From positions 94,733 to 134,339 of the forward strand of contig JARGNK010000001.1 in NCBI GenBank assembly GCA_029213145.1: a stretch of 39,607 nucleotides of DNA, read 5' to 3'. Every line of letters begins with the position of its first letter. Within the stretch, counting starts at the first letter, position 1. The DNA is from Rubripirellula sp. GTDB taxonomy: Bacteria; Planctomycetota; Planctomycetia; Pirellulales; Pirellulaceae. A program made the translations under genes and the position numbers. Below, in pieces: positions 17,948 to 26,483 of this stretch. The notes beneath the pieces were generated by a model. It was not told where the DNA came from and searched no databases. It saw nothing but the letters and a program-made list of their open reading frames with translations.

Positions 17948-19468
17948 CTACTGCAATTCGGCTAACGCTGCCATCGAATCCTTCAGCTGGCCATAAAGAC
18001 CTCGATAGATTGGAAACAATCGATCATAGGTTTTCACAGCTGCCCGTTGAGGAGCGGTTTCCTCGGCAACTTGGATCGTCGCCTTACATGCTGACTCAAT
18101 TGAACGATAGGCGCCATCACCGACAGCGGCGAGCAGGGCAACGCCATAGGCGGGTCCTTGCTCTACTTCCAAAGTGGTGACTTTCTTACCGAACACATCT
18201 GCCTGCATTTGCCGCCACATCGGATTCGTACTGCCGCCACCCGAGGCACGAATCTGTCGCACTGGAACATCAAGCGATTGAATGATGTCCAGACTATCGC
18301 GAAGAGCAAACGTAATGCCCTCCATCACGCTGCGAGTCAAATGCCCGCGTGTGTGCGAAAGATTCAGCCCAACGAAACTACCCCTGGCTTGAGGATCGGC
18401 GTGCGGCGTGCGTTCACCGTTAAGATACGGCAAAAAGACCAAGCCGTTGCTACCAGCGGCAATCGCCTCGGCTTCGGCGGTGGCCACCTCATATCGCTTC
18501 TTGGCGGGGACTCCCGCCAAGCCTTGAATGACCGAATCAATCCACCATTGCAGCGAACCGCCACTGGTCAGATTGACGCCCATCATGTGCCATTTTCCAT
18601 TCACTGCATGGCAAAAAGTGTGCAGACGACCAGCCGCATCGTACTGGGGTTCGTCACTGTGAACGAACATCACACCACTTGTTCCGATGCTGGTGCTGAG
18701 GACTCCTTTCTTAACGACGCCATTCCCAACCGCACCGGCAGCACAGTCACCCGCCCCGCCAACCACTTTACAACTCGTGGTCAGCCCCAAGGCCTTGGCT
18801 GCCTCGCTAGTCAACGTGCCGGTTACCTCATCACTTTCGACAACGGACGGAAGCAAATCCGTATCGAGACCTAACTTCGACACCAATTGCTTCGACCACT
18901 TGCGACGGACAACATCAAGCAACAACGTTCCACTGGCATCACTCACCTCGGTCACGTAGTCACCGGTCAGGCGTCGACGCACATCGTCTTTCGGCAGCAA
19001 GACTTTTGCCAAGCGATCGAAGTGACGTGGCTCTTGGTTACGCAACCACAAAATCTTGGGCGCCTGAAATCCTGTTAGTGCAGGGTTCGCAACGAGTTTG
19101 ATCAGTCGCTTCCGACCACCCACTGCCGAGGTGATTTCATCGCACTCCGCCGCTGTTCTCTGATCGTTCCAGAGCAGTGCATTGCGAATGACTTGGTCAT
19201 GCTTATCCAAGAAAACGGATCCGTGCATTTGACCACTCAGACCAATGGCCTTGATGGCGTCTGGCTTTAACTTGCTGGCCCGCATCACACCGCGAACAGT
19301 TTTGACAGTCGCCTTCCACCAATCCTCGGGATCTTGTTCGGTCCAACCGGGCTTCGGCTGGTGGAGCGGATATCCGGCATTCGCTTCGGCAAGGACCTTC
19401 CCAGCTTCGTCGATTAAAAGAGTTTTGGTCCCACTGGTACCAACATCGATCCCGAGGTAGAAGCTCAT
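17948..19468 (-). CDS. xylB: Xylulokinase
   Basis: FGGY-family carbohydrate kinase of 506 residues, phosphorylating D-xylulose to xylulose 5-phosphate with ATP. Seen: the N-terminal phosphate motif DVGTSGTK (8-15), GWTEQDPEDWW, the substrate motif SGQMHG (78-83) typical of xylulokinases, catalytic Asp241 in GGAGDCAAGAVG, and the C-terminal ATP-site motif RASGGGSTNPMWRQMQADV. Length is as expected (about 480-510). The ATG at 19466-19468 fits the family start. It lies divergent from a binding-protein gene; sugar uptake and phosphorylation could be linked, but no xylose isomerase or transporter permease is in the window. Confidence 0.93.
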   Translation of the reverse strand: MSFYLGIDVGTSGTKTLLIDEAGKVLAEANAGYPLHQPKPGWTEQDPEDWWKATVKTVRGVMRASKLKPDAIKAIGLSGQMHGSVFLDKHDQVIRNALLWNDQRTAAECDEITSAVGGRKRLIKLVANPALTGFQAPKILWLRNQEPRHFDRLAKVLLPKDDVRRRLTGDYVTEVSDASGTLLLDVVRRKWSKQLVSKLGLDTDLLPSVVESDEVTGTLTSEAAKALGLTTSCKVVGGAGDCAAGAVGNGVVKKGVLSTSIGTSGVMFVHSDEPQYDAAGRLHTFCHAVNGKWHMMGVNLTSGGSLQWWIDSVIQGLAGVPAKKRYEVATAEAEAIAAGSNGLVFLPYLNGERTPHADPQARGSFVGLNLSHTRGHLTRSVMEGITFALRDSLDIIQSLDVPVRQIRASGGGSTNPMWRQMQADVFGKKVTTLEVEQGPAYGVALLAAVGDGAYRSIESACKATIQVAEETAPQRAAVKTYDRLFPIYRGLYGQLKDSMAALAELQ

Positions 19469-19628
19469 GGCAATTCTGGGCTGGGCAAAGGTTAAAAGCG
19501 GAGCAGATTGAACTTCGAGACACTATAGTGCGTAAATGGCTGAGACTGTAGCGGATCAAGTCATGGCGGCGAAAAACGCTGACGGGCGTTTGCCGACAAT
19601 CAATTTTTCTTCATCACCGAGTTGCTTC

Positions 19629-20960
19629 GTGATTCTTCGCAACCCCTTGCTCGACCGCCGCCGGATGCTCTTGGGAACCTCAGCGATGATTGGTGCCGCT
19701 GTCGCCGGTTGCGGAGCACCTGAGGAACAAAAACCAGCATCCCCGCGTCCCGAAAGCCGTAATGTCCCTTTACGCATTCTCTTGACTGGGTCGGCAAGGG
19801 ACGCCGAAACCATGGAACGTGGCTGGGGAGCAATCGCAGATCACTCACTGGCGATCGAGGCAATCGACTCGACCCGGGATGATGCTCAGGCGTTGTCAGA
19901 GCAGGTATTAAGCCAAGCCCAAAAATGTGACGTCTTGATCTATCCACTGATGCTGGCTTCCGATCTCGAAGCCAGCGAGTCAATCACAGCCCTTTCTGAT
20001 GCAGAGGTCAAGCAGTGCGATACCGGTGGTGAGCTTTACGCCACTCTGCGTGCCGGGGCGGCGATTTATTCCGGCAAGAATATCGGCATCCCGCTTGGTG
20101 CATCACAGCCTGCCATCATCGCCTACGACGAGCTTCCCGATTTCGGTCGGGAACAGAGCCTCGACTGGGAATCCTATGATGATTTGGTCAAGAATCACTG
20201 GTCAGGCTCTGCAGGCGAACCGACTGCTCCGGGGTACGCGGGCGCAATGTTCTTGTGGCGTGCCGCCAGCAACACGCCATGGCTGTTCGAGCGTGAAACG
20301 TGCGAACCACTCATCGATACAGAACCATACGTCGAAACGCTCACCCAGATGCTGACGACTCACACCACATACAAAGCGAAACTCGAAACGCCAGAGGCGA
20401 TTTGGGACGCTGTCACCGAGGGAAAGCTTCAGGGTGGTATTGGATTCCCACTGATTCGTAGTGAGGCCAATGGAGAGCCCGCTGTGATCCGCAATCTTCC
20501 CGGCGTGAATAATATCTCCCGAGTCTTGCTGGATGCGTTCTCTCCGGTCGCCTCCCTTTCGATTAACTGCCGCCAAAGCACACTGGCTAAACAGTTCATT
20601 CAATGGATCAGCGGAGGGGAGGGGAGTGCGGCCACTCGGAATCAAATCAGCGGAATGACCAACATTCGTGCCCAGGTTAACCAAAACGACACCTCGGCCA
20701 ATTCCGGCAGTACCCCTGGCTATGACCGCTGGCTGGCCGAACAGTTGACCGCACCGGTTAACCTGCCAACCCTGCAAATCCGCCAGGGTGGCTTCTATTA
20801 TCAGGTACTTGATCAACAGATCCGTCGCACCCTACAAGGTGAGGCGACGCCGAAAGAAGCACTTGCCGAAGTCGCCGCGCAGTGGCGAGCCAAGAATCAA
20901 GAAATCGGGACCGATGCTCAACTCCGAGCCTGGCGGCGGGCTCAGGGGATGCGAGGTTAA
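19629..20960 (+). CDS. Extracellular solute-binding lipoprotein (ABC type 1)
   Basis: The product (443 residues from GTG 19629) looks like a sugar-type ABC substrate-binding protein. The N-terminus has three arginines (10-12), a hydrophobic run and a lipobox AVAGC with Cys28; the twin-arginine run suggests possible Tat export. Family-like stretches include RILLTGSARDAE, CDVLIYPLMLASDLE, IYSGKNIGIPLGASQPAIIAYDELP, YDDLVKNHW and the C-terminal ALAEVAAQWRAKNQ. The GTG is chosen because it puts the signal peptide at the very N-terminus; an ATG at 19536 would add 31 residues without a ribosome binding site. No permease or ATPase genes follow, so this binding protein is an orphan here. Confidence 0.75.
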   Translation: MILRNPLLDRRRMLLGTSAMIGAAVAGCGAPEEQKPASPRPESRNVPLRILLTGSARDAETMERGWGAIADHSLAIEAIDSTRDDAQALSEQVLSQAQKCDVLIYPLMLASDLEASESITALSDAEVKQCDTGGELYATLRAGAAIYSGKNIGIPLGASQPAIIAYDELPDFGREQSLDWESYDDLVKNHWSGSAGEPTAPGYAGAMFLWRAASNTPWLFERETCEPLIDTEPYVETLTQMLTTHTTYKAKLETPEAIWDAVTEGKLQGGIGFPLIRSEANGEPAVIRNLPGVNNISRVLLDAFSPVASLSINCRQSTLAKQFIQWISGGEGSAATRNQISGMTNIRAQVNQNDTSANSGSTPGYDRWLAEQLTAPVNLPTLQIRQGGFYYQVLDQQIRRTLQGEATPKEALAEVAAQWRAKNQEIGTDAQLRAWRRAQGMRG

Positions 20961-21110
20961 CCAACACCGCAAAAGCGGATCCATGGCCATCCCGACCGCA
21001 AAAGCAGAAACAGGAGATCCACCCGCTTTCTACTTATCGTAACTGCTACCGGGCAACCGCTTTTGATTTCTGGCAACACATCGCAGATCTGAAACCGACG
21101 CGAAACGGGC

Positions 21111-21147
21111 AAAAAAAAAAAAGACTCGCGGTCAATTCCGCGAGTCT
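21111..21147 (-). terminator. Intrinsic terminator of the rpsM-rplQ cluster
   Basis: A 10-bp perfect stem, AGACTCGCGG (21122-21131) and CCGCGAGTCT (21138-21147), with a TCAATT loop, is followed on the minus strand by twelve T residues (A-run at 21111-21122 on the plus strand). It lies 44 bp after the rplQ stop and is a textbook rho-independent terminator. The other flank is not T-rich, so it works mainly for the minus strand. Confidence 0.93.
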
Positions 21148-21190
21148 CTTCGTATTCAAACCGGTGAGCGACGATGAATTCGCTGTCGCC

Positions 21191-21838
21191 TTAGTCTTCC
21201 TTGGTTACTTCGGGCTCGCTATCCGAATCCTCGGCGACCGCACTGGCCGCAACGGGCTCGCCGCTGTCGGTTTCATCCGAATCGAAAGCAGGGCGTTCGG
21301 CACTGCGATTGACGCGGTCATTCTTACCGACCAACTCGAGGATCGCGCGCTCCCCGGCATCACCCAATCGCGGTGTTGCAAGCCTTAGAATTCGCGTATA
21401 CCCGCCTGGACGATCCACGTAACGCTCGGCGATGGAATCGAACAAAATCCTTGCCGCTTCCTTGTCGCCAATGAGCTGAATCACGCGTCGTCGTGCTGCG
21501 ACAACAGGAGCGCGGGCATCTGCCCACTTGTGCCAATCATCGCTCTTCCGCCATTCACGATAGGCGTCAGTGCCACGCTCGGCAGACGTTTCGTACTGCT
21601 GAGCAGCCTCCGCTGCAGGCAATGACTTCTTTGCGATTGTGATGCACTTCTCTACCAATGGACGAACTTCCTTCGCCTTATGCAGCGTGGTCGTAATACG
21701 CCCCGCAACTTTTGGCGCATTGTCGTCGTAAGTGGAATCTCGTTCGGTCAAAAACAGAGCGCTGGCCAAGTTCTTCAGCATCGCTTTGCGATGACTTGGG
21801 CTTCTTCCGAGCGTGCGGCCTTTTCTTCGGTGACGCAT
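21191..21838 (-). CDS. rplQ: 50S ribosomal protein L17, with insertions
   Basis: The 215-residue product is ribosomal protein L17 of the large subunit. Core motifs are intact: MRHRRKGRTLGRSPSHRKAML in the first 21 residues, TTLHKAKEVRPLVEKCITIAKK (50-71), and DRPGGYTRILRLATPRLGDAGERAILELV (142-170, split). Compared with the roughly 127-residue E. coli protein there are two insertions, about 14 residues at 34-47 and about 36 residues at 72-108, plus an acidic C-terminal tail from 173 (rich in Asp, Glu and Ser). The ATG at 21836-21838 is the universal L17 start. It is the last gene of the rpsM-rpsK-rpoA-rplQ run, 43 bp after rpoA and followed by a strong terminator. Confidence 0.95.
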   Translation of the reverse strand: MRHRRKGRTLGRSPSHRKAMLKNLASALFLTERDSTYDDNAPKVAGRITTTLHKAKEVRPLVEKCITIAKKSLPAAEAAQQYETSAERGTDAYREWRKSDDWHKWADARAPVVAARRRVIQLIGDKEAARILFDSIAERYVDRPGGYTRILRLATPRLGDAGERAILELVGKNDRVNRSAERPAFDSDETDSGEPVAASAVAEDSDSEPEVTKED

Positions 21839-21881
21839 GGGGTCAAGTCCGTCGAATGTTTGGGTGTAAAGTGGTGATTCG

Positions 21882-22871
21882 CTAGAACAATGGTTGGTTC
21901 GGTACACGCATACCAAGGTGCAGTCCGTACTGCGACAACTTCTCGCGAACTTCATTAAGGGTTGTGTCACCGAAGTTCCGAACTTCCAAAAGCGCGTCTT
22001 CCGTTCTCTGAACGAGGTCACGCACAGTTTGAATGTTCTCGCTTTCGAGACAATTATTTGCTCGGACGCTGAGCCGCAGATCGGCCAGCGTCATATTGAG
22101 TTTGGCTTCCAATTGGGCTTCCGGCGATCCCGTTCCTCCACGAGCAGCCGAGAAAATACTCGGTCCCAACTCGCGATACTGGACGAATGGGTTCAGGTGC
22201 TTCCGTAGGATCTTGGCCGATTCGACCAACGCCAACTCGGGACTAACCGATCCATCGGTCCAAATCTCCAAGTTCAACTTATCGTAATTCGTTTTTTGAC
22301 CGACGCGTGTTTCTTCTACTTCGTAGCGAACGCGGGTAATCGGGCTGAAAACTGCATCGATAGGGATGATGCCGATCTCGTGATCAACACTGCTGTGTTC
22401 GGTACTTGGCACGTAACCGCGGCCGTTCTCGACGACCATTTCCATCATGAATGGAACATCCTCGGTCAACGTTGCGATCACCAAATCTTTGTTGATCACC
22501 TCGACATCGGAGTCAGTCTGGACGTCACCACCGGTTATGACCCCGGCTTTGTCGCTTTCGATCGTGATCACGCGAGTCGCCTCGCTGTGGTTCCGAACGA
22601 CTAAGCTCTTCACATTGAGGACGATTTCAGTCACATCCTCGAGGACGCCTGGAATCGTAGTGAACTCATGCTGGGCGCCACGAATTTTAATCTGCGTGAC
22701 CGCACTGCCCATCAAGCTGCTCAACAAGACTCGGCGGAGACTATTGCCCACCGAAGCCCCAAAGCCCCGCTCAAAGGGTTCTGCGTAAAAATTGCCGTAG
22801 CTGCCGGTCAGTGAATCGCGGTCAACTTCAAGCGTGCTTGGCAGTTCCATGCCTCGCCAACGAATATGCAT
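21882..22871 (-). CDS. rpoA: RNA polymerase alpha subunit
   Basis: The 329-residue product is the alpha subunit, the assembly platform of RNA polymerase. N-terminal domain: [28 protein letters not shown] (about 32-59) and the dimerisation region; C-terminal domain from about 240: [43 protein letters not shown], the two HhH-like motifs that bind UP elements and activators. Length equals that of E. coli. The ATG at 22869-22871 is chosen because AGAGG lies about 9 nt upstream; a TTG six bases earlier is too close to that site. It sits between rpsK (153 bp upstream) and rplQ (43 bp downstream). Confidence 0.97.
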   Translation of the reverse strand: MHIRWRGMELPSTLEVDRDSLTGSYGNFYAEPFERGFGASVGNSLRRVLLSSLMGSAVTQIKIRGAQHEFTTIPGVLEDVTEIVLNVKSLVVRNHSEATRVITIESDKAGVITGGDVQTDSDVEVINKDLVIATLTEDVPFMMEMVVENGRGYVPSTEHSSVDHEIGIIPIDAVFSPITRVRYEVEETRVGQKTNYDKLNLEIWTDGSVSPELALVESAKILRKHLNPFVQYRELGPSIFSAARGGTGSPEAQLEAKLNMTLADLRLSVRANNCLESENIQTVRDLVQRTEDALLEVRNFGDTTLNEVREKLSQYGLHLGMRVPNQPLF

Positions 22872-23024
22872 CGTCAAATACCTCTGACCTGAGAGACGGA
22901 TATTGGAGGTGGTGGTCGGGATCGGGTTGCGAAAGGCTCAATCCGAGCGTGAGCCGCCCGCTTTCAGGACGGCGGCATTCAACAGCAGATCAACCCGGCA
23001 AGTCGGGCGACCTCGGATCTGAAA

Positions 23025-23408
23025 CTAGACGCGTCGTTTCTTTCGTGGTCGGCAGCCGTTATGGGGAATCGGCGTGACGTCTTCGATCAACTTGACGTTC
23101 AAACCAGCCGACTGAAGCGAGGTAATCGCACTTTCACGTCCCGAACCAGGACCTTTCACACGAACCTCAACATCGCGCATCCCAAACTTGGTCGCTTTCT
23201 CTGCGGCCTGCTGAGCAGCACACTGACCAGCGAAGGGAGTGCTTTTACGACTACCCTTAAACCCACTCGTGCCGGCACTCGCCCAGCAAAGGGTATCGCC
23301 CTTGGGGTCGGTGATGGTCACCGTCGTGTTGTTGAAAGTCGCGTGAATGTGGGCTACGCCACTGGTCACATTGCGACGGACTCTTTTCTTTTTGTTGCTC
23401 TTTGCCAC
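23025..23408 (-). CDS. rpsK: 30S ribosomal protein S11
   Basis: The 127-residue product is ribosomal protein S11, part of the small-subunit platform. Hallmarks: a basic N-terminus, [54 protein letters not shown], and the C-terminal [18 protein letters not shown]. The start codon is GTG (23406-23408). It follows rpsM after 100 bp on the same strand. The usual next gene, rpsD, is absent; a 153-bp gap without a gene leads to rpoA instead. Confidence 0.97.
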   Translation of the reverse strand: MAKSNKKKRVRRNVTSGVAHIHATFNNTTVTITDPKGDTLCWASAGTSGFKGSRKSTPFAGQCAAQQAAEKATKFGMRDVEVRVKGPGSGRESAITSLQSAGLNVKLIEDVTPIPHNGCRPRKKRRV

Positions 23409-23508
23409 TGCAAAGTTCTCGAATCAGTGTTTGGTATCGAATGTCATTGGAAACAATAAAAGGCTCTCCCAAGCGAACATGATCGCCTCTGCGGCGAGTT
23501 CAGTCCGT

Positions 23509-23892
23509 TTAGCGGAGGTCCTTGACGCCCTTCTTCCCGGCGACCGTCTTTCGCGGTCCTTTTCGGGTCCGAGCGTTCGTCTTGGTACGCTGACCGCGAA
23601 CGGGCAGCGATTGGCGGTGCCGCATGCCGCGATAGCTTTTAATTTCTCGGAGCCGGCTAATATTCTGAGCCAATTGACGACGCAGCGGACCTTCGACCGT
23701 GTAGTCGCGTTCCAGCAACGCAGCAATCCGACCAAGCTCGTCCTCATGGATGTCACTCGCGGGTCGTGTCGGGTCAATCCCTAACTTTTCACATGCCTCT
23801 CGGGCGGAATGCAATCCGATCCCATAAAGGTAAGTGAGTGAATATTGGATCTGTTTGTCGTTCGGGATGTCGACGCCCATCAAACGGGGCAT
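23509..23892 (-). CDS. rpsM: 30S ribosomal protein S13
   Basis: The 127-residue product is ribosomal protein S13 of the small-subunit head. Hallmarks: MPRLMGVDIPNDKQIQYSLTYLYGIG at the start, the helix-two-turns-helix region, LREIKSYRGMRHRQSLPVRGQRTKTNARTRKGP split over 82-113, and a basic tail. ATG at 23890-23892 with GGAG about 10 nt upstream. It is the first gene of the rpsM-rpsK-rpoA-rplQ run. rpmJ, often just upstream, was looked for in the preceding 300 bp and not found. Confidence 0.97.
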   Translation of the reverse strand: MPRLMGVDIPNDKQIQYSLTYLYGIGLHSAREACEKLGIDPTRPASDIHEDELGRIAALLERDYTVEGPLRRQLAQNISRLREIKSYRGMRHRQSLPVRGQRTKTNARTRKGPRKTVAGKKGVKDLR

Positions 23893-24193
23893 AGGGCTAG
23901 CTCCGGTGAAAATCCGTGACTACGGGGACATATAATCAGCTACGCTCGCCTCAACTTGGGGCTCACGCTCTGGCCAAGAATCCCGAAATATACCCAGTGG
24001 CCCCCTTTTTGCTCAATGGGGACGTGGCCGCATTTTTTAAGGTTTCTCAGATACAAGTCTGTTTCAACGCCGACCAACATGCCCCAAACCCGCCAAACAG
24101 CCTGATCTGCCACGGCAAAACCAATTTCAAAAGCGGGAAAGAATAGCCAATCAGCCAACAAATCGTCGCTTCGGAGCCGCAGAAAACAGCTGG
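23893..24193. other. Leader / promoter region of the rpsM cluster
   Basis: This 301-bp gap between folA and rpsM probably contains the promoter of the ribosomal-protein/rpoA cluster. A minus-strand TTGAGG followed 14-16 bp later by TATATG/TATGTC near 23930-23955 is a weak candidate. An 85-codon open frame on the minus strand (GTG at 24198-24200 overlapping the folA stop, ending at 23940) has plausible amino-acid composition but no recognisable family; I do not call it a gene. Confidence 0.4.
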
Positions 24194-24709
24194 CTACCAC
24201 CCTTCGGGAACTGAATCTCTTCGGTATCGCACGAATTCTGTCGGATAATCGTCCTTCATCGATGCGGGGAATCGAGCCCGCTCGACGGGCGAAAACCGGG
24301 TCAAATCCAACTCCAGCGTCGTATCACCCTTCAGCGACGCCCAAACCGTGGTCACCCCAACCCAATCACAGCGTGGCAGTAATTGCCGGTAAATTTCGGC
24401 GCCGCCCACGACAAAGACCCCGTCGCCACCGAGCGACTTGCCAAGCTGAATCGCCTCAGCGGGGTCAGCCGCCCGGTGCACCCCTTCGAATTTCCAATCT
24501 GCCTGACGGGTGACAACGACTGTCTGACGACCGGGCAAAGGACGACCGATTGAATCGAAGGTACGTCGCCCCATCACGAGCACTCCTCCCATGGTCAATC
24601 TTTTGAATCGGCGCAGATCACTGCTCAAACGCCAGGGCATTCCGCCCTCGTGACCGATGACGCCATCGGGGGTCATCGCGACTAATGCTGCAACAACGAG
24701 ATCGCTCAA
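24194..24709 (-). CDS. folA: Dihydrofolate reductase
   Basis: The 171-residue product reduces dihydrofolate to tetrahydrofolate with NADPH. Seen: [24 protein letters not shown] at 5-28, catalytic acidic residue Asp31 in [35 protein letters not shown], and [14 protein letters not shown]. Length is typical. The start is TTG (24707-24709), overlapping the thyA stop in TTGA, so it is translationally coupled to thyA. This pairing fits function, since ThyA produces the dihydrofolate that this enzyme recycles. Confidence 0.96.
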   Translation of the reverse strand: MSDLVVAALVAMTPDGVIGHEGGMPWRLSSDLRRFKRLTMGGVLVMGRRTFDSIGRPLPGRQTVVVTRQADWKFEGVHRAADPAEAIQLGKSLGGDGVFVVGGAEIYRQLLPRCDWVGVTTVWASLKGDTTLELDLTRFSPVERARFPASMKDDYPTEFVRYRRDSVPEGW

Positions 24710-25500
24710 ACCGCCACCGACGCCTTGATCCTCGGGTGCGGGTCGTATCCAGTGAGCTGGAAGTCTTCGTACTGAAAATCAACCACATGCTTTGCCTTGG
24801 AGTTGATTTCCATCGTCGGCAATGGCCTCGGATGGCGGGAAAGCTGTTCGCGTGCCTGATCAAAATGATTGCGGTACAAGTGCAAATCCCCCAAGGTGTG
24901 CACGAATTCGCCCGGCTGCAGGCCGGTGACGTGCGCCATCATCATCGTCAACAAGGCGTAACTGGCAATATTGAAGGGAACGCCCAAAAACATGTCCGCA
25001 CTACGTTGATACAACTGGCAGGACAAGCGATCGCCGGCAACGTAGAACTGAAACAAGAGGTGGCAAGGAGGCAGTGCCATCTTGTGAACTTCCGCGACAT
25101 TCCAGGCCGAAACGACCAGTCGACGCGACTGCGGATTGGTTCGAATTTCGTTCTCCACCCAGCCAATTTGGTCGATCACAGTCCCATCGCCACGCGGCCA
25201 ACTCCGCCACTGATGGCCATAGACCGGTCCGAGGTCACCGTTTTCGTCGGCCCACTCGTCCCAAATCGTGACACCCTTTTTCTGCAACCACTTCACATTC
25301 GTGTCCCCACGGAGGAACCACAACAATTCGTAAATGACTGACTGTAAGTGAACTTTTTTGGTCGTCACCAACGGAAAACCTTGCGACAGATCGAATCGCA
25401 TCTGCCGTCCGAACAGCCCGCGTGTACCGACCCCAGTGCGGTCGTCGCGATCGAGTCCGTGATGCAGAATCTCGTCCAGAAGCTTTAGATAAGTACGCAT
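24706..25500 (-). CDS. thyA: Thymidylate synthase
   Basis: The 264-residue product converts dUMP and methylene-tetrahydrofolate to dTMP and dihydrofolate. Length equals that of E. coli ThyA. Seen: [19 protein letters not shown] near 20, [43 protein letters not shown], the nucleophile Cys146 in [33 protein letters not shown] (dUMP site), and [15 protein letters not shown] at 25498-25500. It lies 40 bp after a methyltransferase gene and overlaps folA by four bases. Its presence means this organism uses the tetrahydrofolate-dependent, not the ThyX, route. Confidence 0.97.
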   Translation of the reverse strand: MRTYLKLLDEILHHGLDRDDRTGVGTRGLFGRQMRFDLSQGFPLVTTKKVHLQSVIYELLWFLRGDTNVKWLQKKGVTIWDEWADENGDLGPVYGHQWRSWPRGDGTVIDQIGWVENEIRTNPQSRRLVVSAWNVAEVHKMALPPCHLLFQFYVAGDRLSCQLYQRSADMFLGVPFNIASYALLTMMMAHVTGLQPGEFVHTLGDLHLYRNHFDQAREQLSRHPRPLPTMEINSKAKHVVDFQYEDFQLTGYDPHPRIKASVAV

Positions 25501-25540
25501 GATTTGTTAAAACGAGTTCCGAGATGGCATCCAGCCAGAG

Positions 25541-26326
25541 TTAATTCTTTATCCAATCTATCGTCCAATGTCGGTCGCTGCTCATTTGAACGTGCTCGGC
25601 GTTAATGTTAAGCCCCCTGGCAATTTCCCGGATCTCTTCGAGAGTCAATGCCGCTTGAAATGACTGCCGAAATAACTGCTGTGCCAATTCGTTTTCACTG
25701 CCGGCATACTGACGAACCAAAGCTTCCACTTCGTCCATCGATCCGGGACGAAACAAATCACGGACGAACAAACGCCCTCCCGCCCGCAACAACCGCACGG
25801 CTGTCTCGACCCCAAGCTCTGGCTGATCGAGGTGATGAATCAGACTGTTACTGACGACGACATCGGCAATTTCGTCATCAAAATCTGACATGTTGGCGGC
25901 ATCGACGCAATGAAGCTCAATGCGATCTAGCAAGCCAGCCAGATCTATTTCGCGTTTCGCGATCTCCAGCATTTCCACCTCCTGATCGAGCGCCATCACA
26001 CGCACAGAGTCAAGCCTCCGACAAATCTCGATCGGGATCGCCGCTGGGCCACATCCCAGATCGATGATGCGTTCCCCTACCGGACCGGCCGTCAGTTCGG
26101 TCACGAACTTTCGATTCACCTCTCCATGATCCATTTCGTGATACTGCTGAGCCTCTTCGGTGGGACTCATGATCTGTGGTTCGGGAATGCGTTTCATAAA
26201 ACTTCGTCCGCGAGGAGTAAAAACGTCCGTGAAAATCGAATCAGTCGTGTAACGCCGGGGATATTGAAATTCCCAATGCCCCTGAACGCCAGTGGTGAAC
26301 CACCAACGTAGAGGACGAAGAAACAT
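25541..26326 (-). CDS. Class I SAM-dependent methyltransferase
   Basis: The 261-residue product has a class I methyltransferase fold: motif I IIDLGCGPAAIPIEI (87-101), the acidic residue ending beta-2 (MALDQEVEMLEIAK), VDAANMSDFDDEIADVVVSNSLIHHLDQ (motifs II-III), and LLRAGGRLFVRDLFRP. The substrate is unknown. The long start at 26324-26326 is supported by a good ribosome binding site, GGAGAG seven bases upstream; the alternative ATG at 26197 would remove an aromatic, basic N-terminus (MFLRPLRWWFTTG) but has no such site. It is 40 bp upstream of thyA on the same strand, so probably the first gene of a methyltransferase-thyA-folA operon. It is divergent from the DUF3500 gene. Confidence 0.85.
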   Translation of the reverse strand: MFLRPLRWWFTTGVQGHWEFQYPRRYTTDSIFTDVFTPRGRSFMKRIPEPQIMSPTEEAQQYHEMDHGEVNRKFVTELTAGPVGERIIDLGCGPAAIPIEICRRLDSVRVMALDQEVEMLEIAKREIDLAGLLDRIELHCVDAANMSDFDDEIADVVVSNSLIHHLDQPELGVETAVRLLRAGGRLFVRDLFRPGSMDEVEALVRQYAGSENELAQQLFRQSFQAALTLEEIREIARGLNINAEHVQMSSDRHWTIDWIKN

Positions 26327-26350
26327 AATTCGACTCTCCAGTCGGCCAGC

Positions 26351-26379
26351 CTGATTTCTATCGGAGCCTGAGTTACAAT
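26351..26379 (+). promoter_or_regulatory. Possible promoter of the DUF3500 gene
   Basis: A TACAAT hexamer (26374-26379) lies 17 bp after CTGATT (26351-26356) in the divergent gap, about 105 bp before the ATG at 26484. The -10 match is good and the -35 match is weak. Confidence 0.25.
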
Positions 26380-26410
26380 CTCTCGACTACGAACCGGTGG
26401 TTCACGATCC

Positions 26411-26446
26411 GGGGAGGCGTCCATGAAGCTGCATTCATGACTCCCC
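26411..26446 (+). other. Two-tier hairpin in the DUF3500 gene leader
   Basis: GGGGAG (26411-26416) pairs with CTCCCC (26441-26446), and inside it CATGAA (26422-26427) pairs with TTCATG (26434-26439) around a six-base loop. Together they form a two-part stem-loop with an asymmetric internal bulge, ending 37 bp before the start codon. No T-run follows. It may be a leader RNA structure or a protein-binding dyad. Confidence 0.4.
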
Positions 26447-26483
26447 GAGATCCCACCGCCCCCACCAAGACGATGGTTTTGCT

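Noticed and set aside
22872..23024. rpsD remnant between rpsK and rpoA
   Set aside because: The 153-bp gap contains no S4-like sequence in any frame that I could recognise.
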